Origin: a marine gamma proteobacterium HTCC2080
Lineage (GTDB): Bacteria; Pseudomonadota; Gammaproteobacteria; Pseudomonadales; Halieaceae
NCBI GenBank assembly: GCA_000169115.1
Contig: AAVV01000003.1
Coordinates: 124,001 to 188,000 of the forward strand
DNA: 64,000 nt
Reading direction: 5' to 3'
A model generated the notes under the pieces. The model was not told the DNA's origin. It worked only from the letters and a program-made list of their open reading frames with translations, and did not search any database. Below are positions 8,720 to 17,749 of the stretch, in pieces. The stretch's first letter is position 1. Each line of letters begins with the position of its first letter. Made by a program: the position numbers and the translations under genes.

Positions 8720-11178
8720 GCGCCGAGCAAAAGGGCCAAAAAGACGGAGAAGTTGTTAGTGAAGGTGACAGCCTAAGAAGGCTGCTTTATCGCGCAGGTC
8801 TTATCGCTCTTGCACCGGCTTTACTCGCATTTTTTTGGCTAGGCTTAATTCGAGAACCACTGATTCAATCAGGTACCGCCACTAGCCTCGCGCAAGCCAC
8901 TGTTGAAAGCCGTGCTGATATGGTGGGTCTGTATATAAAAGACCTTGAGTTACGCATTGATGTGCTCACGCTCCAGCTGGACAAACCGACCGAATCCCAG
9001 GATTTGACTTACGCCACGTTAAGCTTCCCTGATGCAGATGCCATCTCATTTATTCCCCTAGACGACTTGGGAACCGTCAGTATCAGCCCGGGAGATTATG
9101 GTTTGCGCTCCCATATCGATATCGATATCGTTCGCCGCGCCTTTGGCGGGGAAGATCCTGCACCAGAATTTGTTGTTGTTGACGATGAGGCATACACACT
9201 GTTTGCTCGGGGGATAGGCAGCCCCGTCAAAGGTGTTTTTATCGTTGAGGTCAGTCAACGTCGGCTGAAAAAACTGATTACACCCGGTAGTGAAGGGCAA
9301 TATCGCATTGTTCAGGAGCTACCTGGCGCCGGTAACGATACGGTTGTTGGAACTTTGCGCGATGAACCCCTAGTTCATGCTGATGTTACGGGCACGCTCT
9401 GGAAAGTAGAATTCGCCCCTAACCCAGAGTGGCTCTCCGCTGCCCAGCCCAGTTGGTGGGGGCTTATTATCTCGGTAATCATTGCCCTCGCCGGAATTTT
9501 ATCGGGCTTTTATCTGCTCATTCAACAATCAGAGCAGCTGTTGAAAGTAGAGATCCGACGGATACTTGAAGCTGCCGAGCTGCGGACGCCACTTCGGGTT
9601 ACGGTGCCGGCCTTGACGCCGGTCGCAAAAATGCTGCGGCAGTTAAGTTTACTCAGTCGACGCCAGCTAGTACTCCAAGCTCGAAGAGAGGCAACACGGG
9701 AAGATTTAGGCGAAGTAGCCTCCAAAGGCCCAGATGTCCTGATGCCCGAACCTACTGAAGGCCAACAAGACCCAGACGAGCTGCTAGCTGACCATGAGCC
9801 GCAGCCCGATATCGATGAAATCCCCGTTCATATTTTCAGATCTGGAAGTATTCGGGGAGACGTGCAGACAGAGTTAACCGAGGCGCTTATAGAGAGCATT
9901 GGGCAAGCCTTAGCCGTTATGTGCGGCGACCGTAACATCCAAACTCTTGTCGTCGCTCACGACTCTCGTCCTAGCAGCAAACAAATCAGAACCGTTTTAG
10001 TCAAAGCCCTGTTAGCGAGTGGCCGCGATGTTATTGATGTCGGCGAGATACCCACCCCCGCATTTTACTTTGCCACCCACGAGACTGATACCGATTCAGG
10101 AATCATGATCACCGGCGGCCACGGCGGTGAGCAGTTCAATGGTTTCAAAATTGTCTTCCACAGAAAGTTGCTGTCCGGGGTAGGAATTGAAGAGATTCTT
10201 GCAACGATTCGCTCGAGGAAAACGACGCAAGGCTCGGGTCGTACGATTCGATCCCGTATTGAAGCAGACTATATCGATCGCATCGCCATGGATGTCTCAT
10301 TGGCACTACCATTAAAGGTGGTCGTTGATAACGACTTCGGAACAGCCGCTCGAATCACCACACCGCTGCTCGAAGCACTGGACTGTGACCTAGTAAGCCT
10401 CAACTCCCCAGAAGAAGGCCCGCGCCCAACCGAACGCACACTCGAGACGGCTCTGGAATCTTTGGGAGAGCAGGTAAGAGCGGAGAGCGCAGACCTTGGG
10501 GTTCTTTTCGATAGTGACGGGGATCGACTTTACACCGTGACAGAAGCCGGTGTAGCTGTAGGCAACGACTTACTGTTGATGTTATTTGCAAGAGATATGC
10601 TCGAGCGCAATCCCGGCGCCGATGTGGTTTATGACATTCAATGCACTCGGCAATTCGCGCCTTTTGTAACTCGGGCCGGAGGCAGAGCGCAAATGTCACG
10701 CTCTGGTCAGGCTTTTATTCAAGAAAAGATGCTGCAAGCAGAAGCACTTTTAGCTGGGGATTTAGCGGGTCACCTATTTTTTGCAGAGCGCTGGTACGGC
10801 TTTGACGATGCGCCATATGCCATGGCACGCTTGTTAGAGATTCTTGCCACGGCAAGCTCCGGGTTTGGAGACATTGTTGCAGCATTGCCTCAGTCAAGGA
10901 GCACCCCCGCAATTCATATAGCATTGGAAAGCAAAATCCGTAAAAAAATAATGCGTGCCCTGGTGAGCAATGCCGATTTCCCGGGAGCCCGAATCACAAC
11001 GTTGGATGGTCTTCGTGTCGACTATGCCGATGGCTGGGGTCTTGTCCATAACTCAACCACCGAGTCAGCGCTATCCCTCCGCTTTGAGGGGAACGATGAC
11101 GCGAGCCTAGAGCGTGTCAAAGGGGTTTTACGAAAAGCCATCGCTGACGCAGAACCCAGCATCGACTTGCCCTTCTGA
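8716..11178 (+). CDS. membrane-anchored AlgC-like phosphohexomutase-fold protein, probably catalytically inactive
   Basis: An 820-residue protein at the algC position (coaBC-algC-argB). Residues about 23-43 and 247-269 are membrane segments enclosing a region of about 200 residues likely to be extracytoplasmic; 277-370 is a charged linker. From 372 the phosphomannomutase/phosphoglucomutase fold follows AlgC to the end. Active-site comparison with AlgC as I recall it: the phosphoserine loop TGSHNP is TGGHGG (466-471; Ser to Gly468); the HHPDP loop is lost (PRPTER, 569-574); the Lys/His pair in WKTGH becomes SRSGQ (661-665); GEMSGH becomes GDLAGH (681-686); the phosphate-loop Arg is His778. The metal loop DSDGDR (599-604) and ERWYGFDD remain. 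TTG start, preceded by GGAGGG and overlapping the coaBC stop. The fold assignment is firm; loss of mutase activity is inferred. Confidence 0.85.
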   Translation: MSAEQKGQKDGEVVSEGDSLRRLLYRAGLIALAPALLAFFWLGLIREPLIQSGTATSLAQATVESRADMVGLYIKDLELRIDVLTLQLDKPTESQDLTYATLSFPDADAISFIPLDDLGTVSISPGDYGLRSHIDIDIVRRAFGGEDPAPEFVVVDDEAYTLFARGIGSPVKGVFIVEVSQRRLKKLITPGSEGQYRIVQELPGAGNDTVVGTLRDEPLVHADVTGTLWKVEFAPNPEWLSAAQPSWWGLIISVIIALAGILSGFYLLIQQSEQLLKVEIRRILEAAELRTPLRVTVPALTPVAKMLRQLSLLSRRQLVLQARREATREDLGEVASKGPDVLMPEPTEGQQDPDELLADHEPQPDIDEIPVHIFRSGSIRGDVQTELTEALIESIGQALAVMCGDRNIQTLVVAHDSRPSSKQIRTVLVKALLASGRDVIDVGEIPTPAFYFATHETDTDSGIMITGGHGGEQFNGFKIVFHRKLLSGVGIEEILATIRSRKTTQGSGRTIRSRIEADYIDRIAMDVSLALPLKVVVDNDFGTAARITTPLLEALDCDLVSLNSPEEGPRPTERTLETALESLGEQVRAESADLGVLFDSDGDRLYTVTEAGVAVGNDLLLMLFARDMLERNPGADVVYDIQCTRQFAPFVTRAGGRAQMSRSGQAFIQEKMLQAEALLAGDLAGHLFFAERWYGFDDAPYAMARLLEILATASSGFGDIVAALPQSRSTPAIHIALESKIRKKIMRALVSNADFPGARITTLDGLRVDYADGWGLVHNSTTESALSLRFEGNDDASLERVKGVLRKAIADAEPSIDLPF

Positions 11179-11221
11179 TATGATGGGGAGCAAACGACCC
11201 ACCTATTCACATGTAGAGTAA

Positions 11222-12109
<888 letters not shown>

Positions 12110-12154
12110 TAAGACATGATAATTTTTAGCCCAAAGCGCTATTAAAAAATTGCA

Positions 12155-12175
12155 CTAGCCACCGTCTATGGCTAG
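12155..12175. repeat. 7-7-7 inverted repeat upstream of slmA
   Basis: CTAGCCA (12155-12161) is a perfect inverted repeat of TGGCTAG (12169-12175) around a 7-nt spacer. It sits between argB and slmA, 32 nt before the slmA ATG, and is not followed by a T-run. It could be an operator (SlmA is a TetR-family protein) or a weak argB terminator. It does not resemble the 12-bp SlmA site. Confidence 0.45.
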
Positions 12176-12207
12176 CATGAATATGACTTTCGCTGGATCA
12201 ATCGTCC

Positions 12208-12807
12208 ATGGCAAACTCAAAATTAGGACGTCGGGATCAAATCTTGCAAGCATTAGCAGCGATGCTGGAGCAAGGCCCGGATACCCGCATCACGACGGCT
12301 AGACTCGCCAAAGAGGTCGGCGTGTCAGAAGCTGCCCTTTATCGGCATTTTCCTTCCAAAACTAAAATGTATGAGGCACTGATAGAGTTTGTCGAGGTGA
12401 CTTTGTTCACGCGAATCAGCCGCATTACTGAGGACAAGCAAAACAGCTTGGACTGCTGCTACCGAATTCTTGAATTATTGTTGGGGTTTTGCGAACGAAA
12501 TCCGGGCATCACTCGCATTCTCCATGGCGAAGCCCTGCAGGGGGAGTCAGAAAGACTGCACCTGCGGGTTGCGCAACTCTTTGACCGTATCGAAACACAA
12601 CTCCGTACGGTTTTAAGAGAGGCTGAAGTCAAGGAGCAGCTAAGGCCAACAATATTACTCGCCGACAGTGCTAGCTTACTCTTGGCCACTGCCGAGGGCA
12701 GAATCTCACAGTTTATTCGCAGCGGATTTAAGCGCTCACCCCTACAGAACTGGGACAAACAGTGGGCGTTGTTGTCGGTCGACCTAATGAGACCGGTACC
12801 CGCTTAA
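12208..12807 (+). CDS. slmA: nucleoid occlusion factor SlmA (TetR family)
   Basis: A 199-residue TetR-family protein (E. coli 198). The N-terminal helix-turn-helix spans about 28-55, with ITTARLAKEVGVSEAALYRHFPSK, characteristic of SlmA. SlmA binds DNA sites scattered over the origin-proximal chromosome and disassembles FtsZ rings over the nucleoid. The location next to the argB/pyrE cluster agrees with slmA in other gammaproteobacteria, where it neighbours dut and pyrE. A perfect copy of the SlmA recognition palindrome occurs within mnmG at 49175-49186 in this window. Confidence 0.93.
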   Translation: MANSKLGRRDQILQALAAMLEQGPDTRITTARLAKEVGVSEAALYRHFPSKTKMYEALIEFVEVTLFTRISRITEDKQNSLDCCYRILELLLGFCERNPGITRILHGEALQGESERLHLRVAQLFDRIETQLRTVLREAEVKEQLRPTILLADSASLLLATAEGRISQFIRSGFKRSPLQNWDKQWALLSVDLMRPVPA

Positions 12808-12808
12808 C

Positions 12809-13468
12809 TTACTGCGTTGGCGTCTCGAGTTGATGGCGCAACCTGACTACATCCTGCAGCTGTTCAAATCGATCAATATCGCGCTGATAGAGTGCCGTCA
12901 TCTCGGTGATTTGGGCCTCTCTTGTCGTTATTTTATCGTCGGTACTTTCAATTTCTCTCTTGAGCAACTTAATACTTTCAAGATCGATAGGCTGCGGGTC
13001 CACTCCTGCACGTTCAGTTGCGGCAACTCGTGCTTGGGCATTTTCAACCTGCTGGCGCAAGCTTCTACGGTTGGACTTCAGAATGGACACCCTAATTTTT
13101 AGGTCACTCAAGGATCTATCTCGCGCGTCCTCAATGTCGGCGATGGTCGAATAGCGCAACAACAGCGACTCATCCCAGTTTTGCAGACGTTGCTGCTCAG
13201 ACTTAGCGTCTTCTTGCAGCTCACGGGAAAGTACAACATTGGCACGCTCCTCAGGAGTCATCGCCCGAGGTACAACCGATACCACTACGCCACTAGCATC
13301 TAACACCTCATAACCATTGTCGGCGTATTCGACAGGAACGTGAAAATCGACGACTAAAACGCCGTTATCGGCCCTGTAGCGATATAAATTTTCAGCCAAT
13401 CCTGATGTCGCAACCGTCACGAGGAAAGCCGCAAAAAGTGCACCGATGAAAGGGGGGTTATACCCCAT
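12809..13468 (-). CDS. secreted coiled-coil protein with DUF4124-like N-terminus
   Basis: A 219-residue protein with an N-terminal signal sequence (hydrophobic core about 8-23, probable cleavage after LAENL-proximal Ala). A short YRYRADNGVLVVDFHVP segment (30-46) recalls DUF4124-type beta modules. From about 75 to 210 it is strongly charged and heptad-like, predicted coiled coil. The ATG overlaps the last 11 nt of pyrE in another frame, so translation is likely coupled. I do not recognise a specific function; the periplasmic location and coiled coil suggest a structural or scaffolding role. It is convergent with slmA, with stops 2 nt apart. Confidence 0.7.
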   Translation of the reverse strand: MGYNPPFIGALFAAFLVTVATSGLAENLYRYRADNGVLVVDFHVPVEYADNGYEVLDASGVVVSVVPRAMTPEERANVVLSRELQEDAKSEQQRLQNWDESLLLRYSTIADIEDARDRSLSDLKIRVSILKSNRRSLRQQVENAQARVAATERAGVDPQPIDLESIKLLKREIESTDDKITTREAQITEMTALYQRDIDRFEQLQDVVRLRHQLETPTQ

Positions 13469-14114
13469 AACGATCCCGATAACGTTGCATAGGCTCCAAA
13501 TATTGGCTCAGATCTTGAGTGGACTCAAGCCACTCAATAATGTCATGCATGGTTATAACACTAGCAACTTTCAAGCCGAGATCATGACTTACTTCATCGA
13601 CTGCCGATCGGGGTCCGGATCCACGTTCACAACGGTCTAAGCCAATAACTACCCCATGAGCATGGGCACCTGCATCGCGAATTAACGCAATGGCTTCTCT
13701 TATCGCGGTTCCAGCGGTAATAACATCGTCCACGATAACCACGTCGCCGGTCAGCGGTGCACCTACCAACAAGCCGCCTTCTCCGTGAGTTTTTTGCTCC
13801 TTACGATTAAAGCTATAAGGCACATCAAGGCCATGATGGCTCGATAATGACATCGCAGTAGCACTTACCAGAGGAATACCTTTGTAAGCGGGTCCAAACA
13901 AAACCGTCGGAATCAATTCAAATGCCACAAGTGTATTGGCATAGCACCGACCTAGCTCCGCCAAGGCTCGCCCTCCGGAGAACCCACCCGCATTAAAAAA
14001 ATAGGGACTCACTCGACCAGACTTCAACTCAAATTCGCCAAAACGTAGAACCTGGCACTGAATAGCCAATTCAATGAACGCCTTGCGTGTAGCAGTATGC
14101 GCTGAGTTGCTCAT
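13458..14114 (-). CDS. pyrE: orotate phosphoribosyltransferase
   Basis: A 218-residue enzyme (E. coli 213) joining orotate to PRPP in pyrimidine synthesis. The PRPP-binding motif VIVDDVITAGTA is at 126-137; the N-terminal LRFGEFELKSGRVSPYFFN and the FGPAYKGIPL segment are characteristic. I chose the ATG at 14112-14114 (MSNSAHTATRKAF); the open frame continues 28 codons upstream without similarity. It is divergent from the Crc-like gene over a 124-bp gap, the pyrE-crc arrangement of Pseudomonas. Confidence 0.95.
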   Translation of the reverse strand: MSNSAHTATRKAFIELAIQCQVLRFGEFELKSGRVSPYFFNAGGFSGGRALAELGRCYANTLVAFELIPTVLFGPAYKGIPLVSATAMSLSSHHGLDVPYSFNRKEQKTHGEGGLLVGAPLTGDVVIVDDVITAGTAIREAIALIRDAGAHAHGVVIGLDRCERGSGPRSAVDEVSHDLGLKVASVITMHDIIEWLESTQDLSQYLEPMQRYRDRYGV

Positions 14115-14238
14115 AGGTCTAATCTTCGCTCTGTTAACAAACAATCTAAATATGGCAATTTTAAATTTACCTGCGGTCGTGATGGCAGGTCGTGGCACCT
14201 TCCCCTATGATACTGGCCTTGTTTACGCAGGACTAGCA

Positions 14239-15000
14239 ATGAAAGTCGTCAGTTTAGTAGTAGAAGGTCTAGAGCAGGCGCAGAAGGCCGGCCTTTTTGA
14301 CTGGCTCCACGAGGAAGACGCAGATGTCGTTTGCCTGCAGGATACGCGTTGCTCGGAGTACACGTTAAAAGGCGACGTGTATTTCCCCGAGAATTACAGC
14401 CCCTACTTTCTCGACGACTTTGAAAATCCAAAGCGTAATGGCGTTGCCATCTACTGCAAAAAGCTGCCAAAGGCGATTATGACGGGCTTGGGTTTCGCTG
14501 ACTTTGACAGCCGCGGTCTTTACATTCAGGCCGACTACCCCAACATCAGTGTCGGGTCATTACTAATTCCCAGCGGTCAGGCTGGTGACGAAGCCATGAA
14601 TACCAAGCTCAAGTTTTTGGAGCAATTGGGGCAACATCTGCAGAAAGTCAAAAATAAGCGCAGAGACTTCATCATCTGCGGCGGTTGGGAGTTAATTGGT
14701 CAGTCAATTGACGCCGAAGAAGCTGGTAACCGCACTGATATCCCGGGATTTTCCAGTATTGAGCAAGCCTGGCTGCAAGAGCTTTATCAAAACGGTTATT
14801 GCGACGCTTTTAGAAGCATCAATGTAAGCTCTGAGGAATTTACTTGGTGGCCAGAAGGTGATGATGCCGGTGCCCTGCGATCAGATACACACATCACGTC
14901 CCTGTCTCTTGAAGGGCGGGTCGACAGTGCCGTAATCAATACCGACGACGCGTTTTCAAGCCACGCGCCCGTCATCATTGAGTACGATGTCGATCTTTAG
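14239..15000 (+). CDS. crc: Crc-like endonuclease/exonuclease/phosphatase-fold protein
   Basis: A 253-residue protein with the ExoIII-like fold and clear similarity to Pseudomonas Crc: ADVVCLQDTR (28-37), a GLGF...RG(L/R)Y(I/L)QAD stretch (83-99), LLIPSGQAGDEAMN (108-121), FTWWPE (201-206) and SHAPVIIEYD (241-250). Crc acts with Hfq in catabolite repression and is not a nuclease. ExoIII active-site residues are largely lost: Asn7 is Val7, Glu34 is Asp35, the GDxN pair is GGWE (148-151), and the Asp before the catalytic His is Ser241; His242 remains. The ATG at 14239 gives the family N-terminus. It lies divergent from pyrE, as in Pseudomonas. Family placement is good; whether it works as Crc is inferred. 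Confidence 0.8.
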   Translation: MKVVSLVVEGLEQAQKAGLFDWLHEEDADVVCLQDTRCSEYTLKGDVYFPENYSPYFLDDFENPKRNGVAIYCKKLPKAIMTGLGFADFDSRGLYIQADYPNISVGSLLIPSGQAGDEAMNTKLKFLEQLGQHLQKVKNKRRDFIICGGWELIGQSIDAEEAGNRTDIPGFSSIEQAWLQELYQNGYCDAFRSINVSSEEFTWWPEGDDAGALRSDTHITSLSLEGRVDSAVINTDDAFSSHAPVIIEYDVDL

Positions 15001-15020
15001 ACTGGCAAATAGACTGACAA

Positions 15021-15752
15021 CTAAACTGACAGCGCCTCACGCTGCTTACTGATAATAATTTCACCGCCTGCAACTGCGAGGTCAAGCATACTGTTCAATT
15101 CAGCCCGTTCGAAAGCTGCGCCCTCAGCCGTGCCCTGCACTTCGATCAGGCCGCCACCCTCTGCTACCACGACGTTCATATCCGTGTCAGCCGTCGAATC
15201 TTCTGCGTAGTCGAGATCTAGCACAGCCTGACCTTTCCAAACGCCGACGGAAACGGCACCGATCAAAAATTTAAGGGGATCAGACTGCAAGGATTGTTTC
15301 CGCTGCAACGTGTTCAACGCGTCAACTACAGCAACGCAAGCCCCCGAAATGGACGCTGTTCGGGTACCACCATCGGCCTGAATAACATCACAATCTAAGG
15401 TGAGTGTGTTTTCACCCAAGGCTTTTAAATCAATGGCAGCCCGCAGCGATCGCCCAATCAGACGCTGAATTTCAACGGTTCTACCCGACTGCTTACCCCG
15501 GCTGGCCTCTCTATTCATTCGGCTTCCCGTGGATCGGGGCAACATTCCGTACTCTGCTGTTAGCCAACCCTGGCCTTTACCCCGCAAGAATCCTGGTACC
15601 CCAGGGGTGAGTGAGGCCGTGCAGAGCACTCGAGTTTGCCCGAAAGACACCAGGACCGAGCCCTCGGCATGACAAGTAAAGTTGCGCTCAAAAGTGATCG
15701 CTCTGAGTTCATCAAGGGCTCTGCCGCTTGGGCGGTCTAAAGTAGTCGACAT
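15021..15752 (-). CDS. rph: ribonuclease PH
   Basis: A 243-residue phosphorolytic 3'-5' exoribonuclease (E. coli wild-type 238) that trims tRNA 3' ends. Recognised by the N-terminal [71 protein letters not shown] and [18 protein letters not shown]. It is convergent with the Crc-like gene and divergent from yicC, matching the crc-rph-yicC order in Pseudomonas. Confidence 0.96.
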   Translation of the reverse strand: MSTTLDRPSGRALDELRAITFERNFTCHAEGSVLVSFGQTRVLCTASLTPGVPGFLRGKGQGWLTAEYGMLPRSTGSRMNREASRGKQSGRTVEIQRLIGRSLRAAIDLKALGENTLTLDCDVIQADGGTRTASISGACVAVVDALNTLQRKQSLQSDPLKFLIGAVSVGVWKGQAVLDLDYAEDSTADTDMNVVVAEGGGLIEVQGTAEGAAFERAELNSMLDLAVAGGEIIISKQREALSV

Positions 15753-15868
15753 GGAAAAAATTCCTCAAAAAAATAGGATTAACGCCGGCCGCGTCATGCC
15801 GGTCCCAGCTGTTAAACTCAACAGTGACGACCACTAATGACAACCTAGAAGCAACAGGGGATAGCAAG

Positions 15869-16732
15869 TTGACTCAGAGCATGACTGGATTTTCGCGCGC
15901 CATTGTAACAACTGACTGCGTGTCGGTCACAATAGAAATGCGATCGGTAAACAATCGTTATCTCGATGTGCTGGTTCGCTGCCCTGAAGTCCTTCGATCA
16001 CAGGAATCCCATTGGCGTCAAAAAATTGCAAAACAAATCACCCGAGGCAAGGTGGACGTGTCTATCCGCACCGATCTCTCGGAGCAAAGTGCATCCCTGA
16101 GCTTAGATCAAGGGCGTCTTAAGGAATTACAAACCGTATTGGGCCAACTAAGTGAGCGCTTTCCCGACGCCCCACCGCCTGATCAGCTGGCTTTACTGAT
16201 GGCGCCGGGTGTTATCTCTAGTGAGACCACGCACGAGTCGGAGTGGATTGAAGCGGGTGCAGCCGCCCTAGAGCGCGCGCTTAGCGGGCTGGTTGCCAGC
16301 AGGGAAGAAGAAGGCGGTAAACTGCAAAATCTTATCTTAAGCCGCTGCGAAGCATTTAAACACTACCTTGCAGACTTCCGAGCGGCGCTACCAGATTTGC
16401 AGCAAGCCAATCGACAACGGCTGCTCGACCGGATACAAAAGCTGTCTGTAGAACCCGATGCTAAAAGATTGGAAGAGGAGCTGGTTTATAACGCCCAAAA
16501 AACAGATGTTGATGAAGAGTTAGATCGGTTGGACGCGCATCTCGTGGCAATAGAGGTTGCGATAGAGAGCAACCAACCCTGTGGCCGCCGCCTCGATTTT
16601 TTAATGCAGGAACTCAATCGGGAGGCCAATACGCTGGCATCAAAGTCAGCATCACTATTAACGACTCAGACCGCTGTAGAATTTAAGGTGCTCATTGAAC
16701 AGATGCGGGAACAAATACAGAACATTGAATAA
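15869..16732 (+). CDS. yicC: YicC family protein (endoribonuclease-associated)
   Basis: A YicC/YloC-family protein. I start it at the TTG at 15869 (TTG ACT CAG AGC ATG ACT), because the product MTQSMTGFSRA then matches the conserved YicC N-terminus and the length becomes 287 residues, equal to E. coli YicC; an AGGGG lies 9 nt upstream. A GTG at 15824 in frame would add 15 residues. Conserved parts include IEMRSVNNRYLDV and the C-terminal GRRLDFLMQELNREANTLASK. The family has been linked to RNA cleavage with PNPase. It is followed by gmk after 15 nt. Confidence 0.9.
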   Translation: MTQSMTGFSRAIVTTDCVSVTIEMRSVNNRYLDVLVRCPEVLRSQESHWRQKIAKQITRGKVDVSIRTDLSEQSASLSLDQGRLKELQTVLGQLSERFPDAPPPDQLALLMAPGVISSETTHESEWIEAGAAALERALSGLVASREEEGGKLQNLILSRCEAFKHYLADFRAALPDLQQANRQRLLDRIQKLSVEPDAKRLEEELVYNAQKTDVDEELDRLDAHLVAIEVAIESNQPCGRRLDFLMQELNREANTLASKSASLLTTQTAVEFKVLIEQMREQIQNIE

Positions 16733-16747
16733 CGGAGGTTACTAGGC

Positions 16748-17377
16748 TTGGAAGCGCATCCACCAACAGGCAATTTACTGACCGTATCAGCGCCCAGCGG
16801 CGCTGGTAAAACGTCGCTAGTGCGGGCTCTCATTGAGCGCAGACCAAATTTGAGTGTTTCGGTATCCCATACAACGCGCCCCATGCGCCCGGGAGAAGTT
16901 GATGGGGTCAATTATCATTTTATTTCTAAAGAGGCCTTCATCGCAGCTCAGAAGTCTGGGGAATTCTTTGAGTGGGCCGAAGTATTTGGCCACTTTTATG
17001 GAACGGCCAAAACTGAGGTGGCTTCGCGCAGAGCCGCTGGTAACGACGTTATTTTAGAAATTGACTGGCAAGGCGCTCGACAGGTAAAGGCCGTTTGCCC
17101 TGAAAGCTGCTGTATTTTTGTGTTACCGCCCTCAATTGCAGACTTAGAAAGCCGGCTCACAAATCGGGGGCAAGACAAACCTGAGACCATAAAGCGGCGT
17201 ATGGACGAAGCGCAGAGTGAAATGGCTCACTGGCCCGACGCTGATTATTTGGTCCTAAACGACGAATTCGATCGTGCCCTGACAGATCTGACAACCATTA
17301 CTGACAGCCTTCGACTCAGGCTAGATTACCAATCAGAAGTCCTAGCTAGCATTCTTGATGGCCTAACCCCGCGCTGA
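16748..17377 (+). CDS. gmk: guanylate kinase
   Basis: A 209-residue kinase (E. coli 207) converting GMP to GDP. The P-loop SAPSGAGKTS is at 14-23, the GMP-binding SHTTRPMRPGEVDGVNYHF follows, and FFEWAEVFGHFYGT and EIDWQGARQVK are family blocks. The start is TTG at 16748, preceded by GGAGG. It sits in the yicC-gmk-rpoZ-spoT order typical of gammaproteobacteria, linking guanine nucleotide supply with (p)ppGpp metabolism. Confidence 0.96.
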   Translation: MEAHPPTGNLLTVSAPSGAGKTSLVRALIERRPNLSVSVSHTTRPMRPGEVDGVNYHFISKEAFIAAQKSGEFFEWAEVFGHFYGTAKTEVASRRAAGNDVILEIDWQGARQVKAVCPESCCIFVLPPSIADLESRLTNRGQDKPETIKRRMDEAQSEMAHWPDADYLVLNDEFDRALTDLTTITDSLRLRLDYQSEVLASILDGLTPR

Positions 17378-17393
17378 AGTGATTTTTACCATG

Positions 17394-17422
17394 GTCCGTT
17401 ACCAGCCGTTGTGAGGTATACT
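17394..17422 (+). promoter_or_regulatory. possible sigma-70 promoter for rpoZ-spoT
   Basis: TATACT at 17417-17422 lies 50 nt ahead of the rpoZ ATG in the gmk-rpoZ gap. The hexamer 17 nt further upstream, GTCCGT, is a poor -35. The -10 match and position support it; the weak -35 keeps this tentative. Confidence 0.35.
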
Positions 17423-17471
17423 GGCGGACTGATTCGCGTTTATGCGAAGTTAATAGGAGATGAATTCACCC

Positions 17472-17729
17472 ATGGCACGCATCACTGTAGAAGATTGTTT
17501 AGACAACGTGGACAACCGTTTTGAGCTGGTTATGCTGGCATCCAAACGGGCTCGTCAAATCGCGACCCAAGGCAAGGACCCGCTTGTTGATGAGGAATCA
17601 GATAAGCCTACCGTGATTGCTCTGCGCGAAATTGCGGAAGGCAAGGTAACGCCTGAGCTCATCGCACGCGAAACCGAAATCGAAGCTGAAGAAGAACTAG
17701 CGGCGAGTTTCGAAACACCCGTTTACTAA
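17472..17729 (+). CDS. rpoZ: RNA polymerase omega subunit
   Basis: An 85-residue protein starting [20 protein letters not shown], the near-invariant omega N-terminus, with ASKRARQIA following. It promotes assembly of RNA polymerase and, with beta', forms a ppGpp site. There is an in-frame ATG at 17460 that overlaps the only Shine-Dalgarno (AGGAG); the ATG at 17472 fits the family and the ribosome spacing better. It lies directly before spoT. Confidence 0.96.
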   Translation: MARITVEDCLDNVDNRFELVMLASKRARQIATQGKDPLVDEESDKPTVIALREIAEGKVTPELIARETEIEAEEELAASFETPVY

Positions 17730-17749
17730 TCTTCGGGTAATAGAGACCT

